A stretch of DNA of 64,000 bases from Amoebidium appalachense. Its lineage: Eukaryota; Ichthyosporea. The stretch spans positions 15,376,001 through 15,440,000 of the forward strand of contig CAVNZM010000001.1 in NCBI GenBank assembly GCA_963693365.1, read 5' to 3'. Position 1 is the stretch's first letter. Each line of letters starts with the position of its first letter. The position numbers and the translations under genes are program-made. The notes under the pieces are model-generated. The model worked only from the letters and a program-made list of their open reading frames with translations. It ran no database searches and was not told the DNA's origin. Shown here in pieces: positions 55,488 through 64,000 of the stretch.

Positions 55488-57695
55488 GGGGGGGGGGTGG
55501 AAGGGGAGGGGGAGGGAGGGCGGGGGGGTGGGGTGGGGGGGGGGGGGGGGAGGGGGTGGGGGTGGGGAAGGACAGACAGTCAGACTGGTCAGATTTTGCT
55601 GCACTGTGTAGGGCCAACAAGATTCACAAAGAAAAAAAATGCAAGCATGGTTTGATACAACGATCACTTAAAAGGCATGTAAAAAAAAAGTTCATCATAT
55701 TGTGGGTGGTCGGCATGGCATAGAGGCATCACCCATTCCACTATAAATCACCCATTCACACACCCACACACCCACACACCCCCACCTTCCCCCCCCCCCC
55801 CCCCCCCCCACACACACACATTCGCACACACACACACACACACACCTGCTGCTCGGTGTTCTTGAGCTTGCCCTGCAGAGCCAGCTTCTGCCTCGTCTCC
55901 TCCTCGTACATGCCCGTCATCTCCTCAATCTTGGTGGCCTGGGCCTTGCGCTCACGCTCAGAGACGGTGAATGCGGCATCCTTCTCGTCGTATTTCTTGC
56001 TGAGAGCATCGACCTCGGACTGAAGACGGGCACTGTGGTCCTTGGCCTGGAGGAGGGGGGAGGGGGGGTTAGTTGGATGTCGGTAGGAAAAACAAGAGAA
56101 AAAGAAAATAAGACGTGCTACAAAGGGAAATTGGGGAGAAGGAGGGCTACGGAGGCTTGGCAGAGACGTCACATCCCCTACCCTCCCCTCTCCTCCCCCC
56201 CTCCCCCCTCCCCCCCCCCCCCAAAAAAAAAAACAAACAAATAAACAAAAAACTGGCCCGGCTAAGGAAAGGAAAGGAAAAACAAGAGAAAGGAGGAGGA
56301 GGGGGGGGGGGGGGGGGGGGCAGAAGTAAGAGAGGAAGACAGGGATGCTAACTTCAGCAGATTTAGTGCATAGGTGGAAGGAAAGAGGTGCCCCAAATCG
56401 GCCAGGAGGGGGAGAGGGGGGGGGGGGGGGAGGGGGGGGGAGGGTAGTGGTAGTATTACGAACATGTCTCTTACCTCCTGCATCTTGCGTTCGGTCTCCT
56501 GCAGCTTGGACTGGGTCTCAGCCAACTGCTGCTCCAGCGCCTTCTTCTTCTTGTCCAGCTCGGCCCTCATCTTGCTCTCCCCCTCCAGCTTGCCGTGCGT
56601 CTGTTCGAGCTCGTCCTTGAGCTGGCCTGCCCTCTTCTCAAGGTCGGCCTTGGTCTTGGAAAGAGCATCCATCTCCCCCTCCTTGGCTTCGAGCTGCTGC
56701 GTGAACCGCTTCTTGAGCTCCGTCATGTCCCGCTCGGATGACTCGCTCAGGTCCTGAGGAAAGAAAAAGAAAAAGAAAAAAGTCAGTCAGTGGATATCTT
56801 TGCTAACCAGTATGGCTAGGCACATGCATCCCCCCCCCCCCCCCCCCCCCCCCCCCCCTTCTTTTCTTCATCTCGCCCTCTCTTCTCTCCTCCCTCCCCC
56901 CTCCCTCTCGTCCTTCATTTCCTCATCTTTCTCGTTGTCCTCGACTTTATCCCTCTCCCCTTCCCTCCACCCCCCCCCCCCCCCCCCTCCCCCCCCTTCC
57001 CCTGCCTTTCCCTGGTGGGGGGGAGAATTGAACTCTCCCCGTGCACAAATTCCTGCACAAAACACGGATGCATATTGTAATCCTTCCCCCCCCCCCCCCC
57101 CCTCCCCCTCCCCTCTCCACCCCCCTCCCCACCGCCCACCCACCCATCCACCACACCCACCCACCCACCTGGTATTTCTTCTGCAGGTCCTTGAGCTCAC
57201 TCTCCCTCTTAGCCCTCATGTCAGCCTGTGCAGCGCCTGCCGAGGCCTTATCTTCCATAGCAGCCTCAAGGCTCTTGATGGTAGTGTCCAGGTCTGCTTT
57301 CTCCTTTTTGAGTTTGCTCACGGCAGACTGCTCGGACTCGAGCTCTTCCTTAAGAAGCTCCAGCTGGTTGCTGAGTTCGCGCTTCTCGCGCTCGGCGCGG
57401 ATGCACTTCTGCTGCTCCTCCTCAAGAAGGTGCTGTGGGGGGAAGGGGGAGGGGGGCGGGGGGGAGGTGTGCGAGTAAGGGTAGGTGTACGGATACGTGT
57501 GTGTGTGTGTGTGCGTGTGTGTTTTTATTCCCCTTTCTTGGGGGGGGGGCGGCGGGAGGGGGGCGGGGGGGAGGAATAGGAAGGGAAGATGTAGCACTAT
57601 TCACCTCCACGACCAAGTAGTTGGGGCCCACATGAATTGGGGTGGTAAGCACGACCGACACAAGGGTTCTTAGTGCACATGTATGTAAAAGGGAA

Positions 57696-57734
<39 letters not shown>

Positions 57735-57802
57735 GAATGCTGAACACATATGAAGCACAACTAATCGACTAGAAAGCAGGGGCGCCGGGGGCGCCCGGAG
57801 AA

Positions 57803-57844
<42 letters not shown>

Positions 57845-58299
57845 TACGCACAGCAGTATCAGCAAGCTCCTTCGTCTTCTTAGCCACCTCAGCCTCCAAC
57901 TCAGCAACCCTCTTCTCCAACTGGTCAATCTTCTCACGTGCAGATGCTAGCTCGCTCTCCAACTTCCTCTTAGCGTTACCCAAATCAACGCGGTCTTTCT
58001 CGGAAACAAGGAGCTTCTGTTCCGTCTCTTCGAGGGTGGAGTCAGTCTTTGCTTTTGCCTTCTGCAGGGCTTTGAGCTTGTCCTCCACCCCGGCCAGGTT
58101 GGTCTGGGTGGTGGCTAGTTGGGCCTCGAGGTGGGACTTCTCCTTGCTGAGCTTCTGGTTGCTGTCCTTCTCGATGTCAAGCTCGCTCTGTATGGGTTGG
58201 GGAATGTGAGTATGGGTTGTAACAATGTTTAACAAATTGTGTACGATCGATGGGAAAGAATAACAAAAGGGATTGGGGGGAGAAGGGGGTGGGGGGATC

Positions 58300-58330
<31 letters not shown>

Positions 58331-59234
58331 GTGCATATGATGACAGTAGACAGTAAACAACAAACACCAAGAATAAATTTAAGGCACGATGTCGATGTAG
58401 ATAGGAAAGGGAAAAGAAAAAAAAAGAAAAAAAAGAGAGGATGGAACACACAACACAGCACCCGAGTGCTCCCGAGTGAACTTTCCCTCACTAAAAAGAA
58501 AAGAAAGAAAGAAAAAGGAACAAGAAAAGAAAAACATCACACCTGTGTCGTCTTGAGCTTCTCCTCGAGGGTAGCCTTCTCCGATGCCAGCTTCTCAGCA
58601 CGGTCCTTTGTGCTTGACAGCTCCTCACAGAGCGCATCCTTCTCAGCCATAAGCTTCTTCTTGTCAGTCAGCAGACTGTCGCTTTTGGCTCCCTCTTCCT
58701 CGAGCTTATCCTCCATATCCTGATGGTGTATGGGTGTGTGGGTTAGTGGAGGCTTGCGGAATGGGGAGAGAGAAGTGTGGAAGTAGGGAGGGGAGGGGGG
58801 GAGGGAAAGAAACGGAGAGGGGGAGTGAGAGAAGGAGGGAAGCAGGAGGGGAGGAGGGGGAGAGGGGGGTAAAAAGGGGGGAGGGCACGGAAAGGCAGGG
58901 TGATCATGAAGGCAAGAGAAAAACAAATATAGAGGGCGAAGTAATAGCTTCTCAGCAACGGATGGATAGGAATAGTGCAGGTAAGATACATAAAGTGAGT
59001 GCGTTTCAAAAAGACAGATTGAGGTGGGCGATCGGATTAGTGGGTGGGTGGGTGGATTGTGGTAGGGAAGTATGGGGAAGGGGGAAAAGAGTGGGGGGGG
59101 GGGGGGGGGGAGAGGGGGGACAATTTTTACCTGGACGTCCTTCATGAGCTGCTGGACACGGGACTGCATGCGGTCAATAGTGTCGTTGCATGTGAAGAGC
59201 TCGTTCTGCTTCTTGTCAAGGTCGGCCTAGGTGT

Positions 59235-59267
<33 letters not shown>

Positions 59268-60594
59268 AAAGGTCAGTGGATCTAAAAAAGTCAACAAGTG
59301 TGGGCAAACGGGCAGGCAGCCGGGGTAGGGGTCGGATAGATGGGTGTGGCAGAAGCAAGGATCCAGCAAGCTTTGTTGATTCAACGAGACGAAATCATTC
59401 TAGGGGAAAAGGCTTGAAATGAAAAAAGCCTTGATAATGAGGAGGTGGAGAGAGGGGGGAGGGGGTAGGGGGGAGAGGGTGTGTGGAAGTTGAGTCGAGC
59501 ACACACACACACACACACACACACACCTTGAGCTGGTTCTTCTCCTGTGTGAGTGACTCGTAGTCCTTGACAAGGTCATCGTTCTTCTTGGTGCACTCCT
59601 CGAGCCTCTTCTTGCTATCCTCGAGCTCCCTCTTGAGGTTATCCTCCTGGGTCACCTTGAGCAAGGGCTGAACGCGCACGAACAGTTTCCACCACGCCCA
59701 CGAGCGAAGGAGAAGATATTTGCGACAGTTGCGCTGGATAACCTTAACGGCTACCTCGTGGTTGGTCATGCGTTTGTACGAGCGACGAGCGAGGTATCCC
59801 TGGCAGTGGGCCTGCAGGTTGCGGATAATCGACGACAACTTCTCGTCGCGCATCTCTTCAAGCTGGCCCAGAACACCGGTTCGGAAGAAGATCTTGCTCG
59901 ACCCAACTCGGAAGTTGTCCGCAGGCATCTGAAGAACCTCGAGGATTTTCTCGCACGCCTTACGCCCGTCCATAAAACCGCGGGGAATGGCGCCGGGAGC
60001 GAGAATTTCGTATCGCTGCTTGAAATCCTGGAAGGGAATACGGTTGGGGAAACCCTTGCGGCAAATACGAATACCCTCAAGCACACCGTTGCACCGAAGC
60101 TGGTCCAGAACGAGGTGGGCGGTGATCTTCCCGGGTTTCTTCTCGTGGTTGGGGATAATGCAACGCACGAAATGAGGCGACGTTGAACGGAGCGTGTTCA
60201 TTAGGCTGTTAAGCTGGTCGCGGTAAAGCTGGCCAACTGTGCGCATGGAACCGCCGCGACGGCCGCCGGAGCGCTCTCCCTCGGTTGCGAAATCGCGGAA
60301 GATGTACCTCATAAGGTCGTCCGTGGACTTTGCGAGGAGCTCGGTGATGTTGTCATTGAGAGGGTCTGTGTTCTTCACCAACCAGCCGTCGAGGGAATAT
60401 TCGACAGGTGCGGCGTAGTGTTCGACCTGGAAACCAGGGGTGTCGCGCTTGATCTTGCCCCCGAGCTTGGCGAATTTGGGCGTCTTGCCGTCGTGCTGTT
60501 TTTCGAGCTTCTCGCAGTAGGACTGGTCGGAAGAGCCTGCATGGGTGGGTTGGTGGGTGGGGGCGGGGAGGGGGGGGAGGGGGGGAAGGGGGAA

Positions 60595-60639
<45 letters not shown>

Positions 60640-62127
60640 TTTGGGTAAGTGGGTGTGCATGTGTATGTCATGGGAGGTACCAACTCAAGTTTCGATGTAA
60701 GTATGACGGCCAGAGGAAGGACATTCTAGGTGATTGAAGATGGGGAGGGGGGGGGGGGGAGGGGGGGGGGGAGGAGAGGGGAAAGTTGTCGGCTTGCATA
60801 AATTGCATAAGGAGAGTTCTGGACCTTAGGTGTGCATGTCTCTATAGACATCCATTCCCGTGTGTGTGCAGGGCAGGCCATGTGCTGGAAGCTCGAATTC
60901 GAATCCAGGTCTCTTCATTCATGTGTATGCGTGTATGTGAGAAGGTGTTTTTTTGGGGGAGGGAGGGGTTGGAGGGGGGGGGGGGGGGGGGGGGGATGGA
61001 GGAGGAGGGAGAGGAATGGGGGGAGGGGGGGGGGGGGGGGGGGAAGGGGAGAGGAGGGAATGCTCAGGTGTTAAGTAAAGAGAAGAAGGATAAGAAAAGG
61101 TAAAAAGGTGAACGGGGACAGCAAGAGGAGCAACACTTACGGGGCAGCAACAGACACTCCTCGTCCAGGAGAGACAGCAGACCCATGGGCTTCTCAATCA
61201 GGTCGATGCATGGCTGCAGGTCGAGGCCGAAATCGATAAATGTCCACTCGATCCCCTCCTTCTTGTACTCCTCCTGCTCCGTGACGAACATGTGGTTGTT
61301 GAAAAACTGTTGCAGCTTCTCGTTAGTGTAGTTGATGCACAGCTGCTCGAAGCTGTTCACCTTGAAGATCTCAAACCCGGCAATGTCCAGAATTCCAATG
61401 AACGTGTTGGAAGACCGGCGCGTATCGAGCGCTCTGTTCACCTTCTCGACGATCCAGAGGAAAAGACGCTCGTAGATCGCCTTGCAGATCGCCTTGACCG
61501 CGGCAACAACCTGGTCGGATCTCTGCGCCTTGGTGACGAAATCGCGCCCGACCTTCATCCTGGGCTTGAGCATAGCCTTGGAGAGATCAGAAAGCTGGAT
61601 TCCGAACAGCTTGCACACCATCGCTGCCTTGCTATCGTCAGGCATCGTCGCCTGATCAGAGCGATCATCGACGAATTTCATCTGGCCGGATTTCATGATG
61701 CCGCCCAACACGCGGAAGATGGCCTTCTGCTCGTTGGGGGTAATTCCGACCACCTCCATGGCCTTGAGCATGTCCCTGAACTCGCTCTGGTCGTTAATTG
61801 CATCCACTTTGCTGCAGTCCGGGTTGGTGATGTATGGCACCTCGGAGATGTCGTCGAGCATGTACTCGGCTGTTGAAAGAAAGGAGGAAGGGGGGACGGG
61901 AGGGAGGGGGGGGGGGGGGGGGAAGGGGAGAAGGGGGGAGGAGGAGGGGAGGAGGGGGTGAGGTGGGGATGGGGGATGGGGGGGGGGGGGGGAAGGGGGT
62001 TAGTTTATAGTGGTGCAAAGAGGAGGTTAAATGAAGAGAACGAAAGAACGTTGTGATGTACGTAGAAGAACATGCAAGAAAACCCAGGGGATGAAGGGTA
62101 GGGTGGGGTCTGTTGTGGTGTGTATGT

Positions 62128-62177
<50 letters not shown>

Positions 62178-62696
62178 GGTGTGGTGCACAATGAGAAGTC
62201 GAAAGACCTTGTAAAAACATTGTGTAGTATGAGGTTTGACATGTAGACACGAGGAAGAGGGGACGAGGGAGCGAAATCGGGCAAGGACGGGCACGGGGGG
62301 GGGGGGGGGGGGGGGGTGGAGGCTTCTGCGCAGAGTGTGATTCGGTTTGGGGCAGGGGGTAAGGGATTTGGGTTAAAAAGCCAAGACTGGGGGGGGGGGG
62401 GGGGGGGGGGGTTGGTAGTATAGGGATAAGTAGTTTAAAAAACCAAAACAAGAAGGAAAGTGAAGACATACCCTTCTCCTCGGGAGATGCGGACTTAAGC
62501 AGCTGGTAGAAGATGTGGTAGTTGCGCTCGTTGGCACCTTGGGACACGGCACGAGACTTTTCCAGAAGGTAGGTCTCAATGTTACCACCAGAGATGTAGC
62601 CAGACCGGTCAAATTCAATGCGGATGAACTTGCCCTGTGAAAGAAGAGACAGTGTGTGAGGGGTGGTGCTAAGGTCTTAAGATGTTACATTCTGCC

Positions 62697-62737
<41 letters not shown>

Positions 62738-62972
62738 GCATGTGGGTGGGTGGGAGGTCAGGAAGAGGGACGGTGGGGGATGAAGAACAAGGATAAACAC
62801 GGACACGGAAGGTAGAAAAGAAGAAATTGAGACCAGAAAAGCCGAGCGCCGAGCGCCGGGGGCGAGGGAGGGGGGTTGGGAGCAAACGAGGTACTCAATC
62901 ACGCAAAACCCCAAAACCGATTGCAAGATACCCATAAAGAGTGTGCCATCAGTCACACAACCATTCATCCTC

Positions 62973-63017
<45 letters not shown>

Positions 63018-63488
63018 GAATGTGTTTTAGAGTACGAAGTAGACGTTCATAGCGGAAACAATGCAGAGTGCAAACCACACAAAAAATATGCCTTGGGGAG
63101 AGGGGGGGGGGAGAGGGCATACGAAGCGCGACGAGTTGTCGTTCTTGATGGTCTTTGCATTACCAAAGGCCTCGAGCACCGGGTTGCACTGCAGCAGCTG
63201 CTGCTCCAGTGTTCCTTGGCCCGAACCTGAACCGGCGGCGATGGTGGCCAAATACTGAATCACCTTCTTGGTGTTTTCAGTCTTACCAGCACCAGACTCA
63301 CCCGTAATAAGAATGGACTGGTTCTCGCGGTCCTGAAGCATGTCACGGTATGCGGTGTCGGCAATGTTGTAAACGTGGGGCGGAAGTTCAATGCGTCTCT
63401 TTCCCTTGTACGCGTTGACCACCTCCGTGGTGTAGATGGGCAGGCGCTTGTACGGGTTGATCACCACACAGAACAGACCAGAGTATGT
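52115..63488 (-). CDS. Conventional myosin II heavy chain, 14 exons, 5' end outside the window
   Basis: Exons: 63488-63123, 62634-62472, 61869-61141, 60536-59527, 59226-59131, 58719-58543, 58187-57852, 57432-57169, 56753-56475, 56046-55846, 55446-55285, 54902-54567, 54004-53252 and 52693-52115. All join in frame to 1,816 residues, lacking only about the first 120 of a typical 1,940-residue chain. The first exon seen starts [14 protein letters not shown] and carries the P-loop GESGAGKT and switch I NDNSSRF; then come switch II LDIAGFE, the reactive-cysteine helix [18 protein letters not shown], the converter, and two IQ motifs ([29 protein letters not shown]) for essential and regulatory light chains. 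About 1,000 residues of heptad coiled coil follow, ending in a short non-helical tail ([14 protein letters not shown]). It drives actomyosin contraction and cytokinesis through bipolar filaments. Loop 2 is arginine/glycine-rich ([11 protein letters not shown]) instead of lysine-rich. Most tail introns are phase 0. Non-muscle versus muscle type cannot be decided. Confidence 0.95.
55447..55845 (-). repeat. Myosin intron with (GT)n at the donor and (CA)n at the acceptor
   Basis: On the transcript strand the donor (55845) opens directly into GTGTGTGTG DNA (complement of the CA array 55810-55845), and the acceptor (55447) is preceded by a pure CA array (complement of 55450-55484). Both ends touch the exons. 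Confidence 0.9.
62973..63110 (-). repeat. Reverse copy of the poly-C-ended repeat in a myosin intron
   Basis: On the minus strand, GCACTCTGCATTGTTTCCGC, then TACTTCGTACTCTAAAACAC, then ATTCT and about 44 C residues. Block order and poly-C position match the + strand copies. Confidence 0.65.
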
Positions 63489-64000
63489 CTGTATGGGAAA
63501 TATTTTGGGTGAGTGAAAGGGTTATCGGTAGGTGGCAGGGTTACACTGATAAGATAAGAACAACAACAACCTACTCACAACCCTCCCCCCCACCACACAC
63601 ACACAAACACACCCAACCTCCCCTGAACACAGACACTGCCGATAGGATGTGAGTTTACCACGGGGCGCACAAGTGCGTAAACACCACAACAACACACATA
63701 TTCTTTACTCTACTCCTTCACATCCCCTCCTCCCCCTCCCCCTCCCCCCCTGCGCCCCTCTCGCCCACCCCACATCGCCATCCTGCTCCCCTCCCCATCT
63801 TCCCTCCCTCCTCCCACCCCCCCAACACATAAACCAACCTAAGCACACTCGCAAGGGTAACCTAGTGCATAAGGAAGCCAAAAAAACCTGGATCATACAA
63901 ACTCTATGTCGCATACTCCCCTTCACCCTAAGTTTTTTCTGTTGTTTATCGGTCTCGTTCTGAATGTTCCAAATTTTATGCCCGCTCTTGCCCCCCCCCC
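63489..64000 (-). other. Myosin intron reaching the right edge
   Basis: Sequence upstream of the first visible myosin exon. C-rich DNA (63715-63830 on the + strand) and short unique parts. No further motor-domain exon was recognised before the edge. Confidence 0.6.

Overview
The window is eukaryotic nuclear DNA. Coding sequence is split by GT-AG introns, and every gap between exons is filled with homopolymers (poly-C/poly-G, often 20-50 nt), (CA)n/(GT)n arrays and other low-complexity DNA, while the exons themselves are free of it. No rRNA, tRNA, prokaryotic operon or CRISPR array was seen. A full-size conventional myosin II heavy chain, a syntenin-like tandem-PDZ protein and E2F-type promoter sites point to Amorphea. 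A unicellular holozoan is my best guess, at low confidence. The species cannot be named from the sequence.

Layout, left to right. 1-2900: low-complexity DNA. 4338-5237 (+): an intronless two-PDZ protein. 5440-6660: a poly-G-rich duplication. 7555-11458 (-): a two-exon ankyrin-repeat protein. 11459-12756: a probable shared promoter with CCAAT boxes and an E2F-like site. 12757-18252 (+): a RING-H2 protein, with secure exons at 17693-18252. 15994-17363: a 452-bp tandem repeat. 19784-20897: a unit with a retroposed copy carrying a T-tract and an 11-bp target-site duplication. 21599-33543 (+): a 15-exon gene for a secreted mosaic of four cupredoxin domains, a Pro/Thr repeat and six SdrD-B-like beta-sandwich domains. 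34980-39023 (+): an F-box/leucine-rich-repeat protein. 39024-44264: repeats. 44265-47932 (-): a HAD-family phosphatase. 47933-52114: intergenic. 52115-63488 (-): 14 exons of a myosin II heavy chain whose 5' end lies beyond the right edge.

The exon models were built by hand from reading-frame phase, splice sites and domain continuity. For the mosaic, ankyrin, F-box and myosin genes every junction is in frame. The HAD gene has one junction that is off by one base.

The most notable observations are: (1) the secreted cupredoxin/SdrD-B mosaic, in which only the last cupredoxin domain keeps all four copper ligands; (2) introns that often begin with (GT)n at the donor and end with (CA)n at the acceptor, so that the two ends can pair; (3) a dispersed short repeat whose core always lies 5' of a poly-C tract, on both strands. 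The genes do not form an obvious pathway. The myosin is cytoskeletal; the PDZ, ankyrin, RING and F-box proteins are adaptors or ubiquitin-pathway candidates; the mosaic is extracellular.
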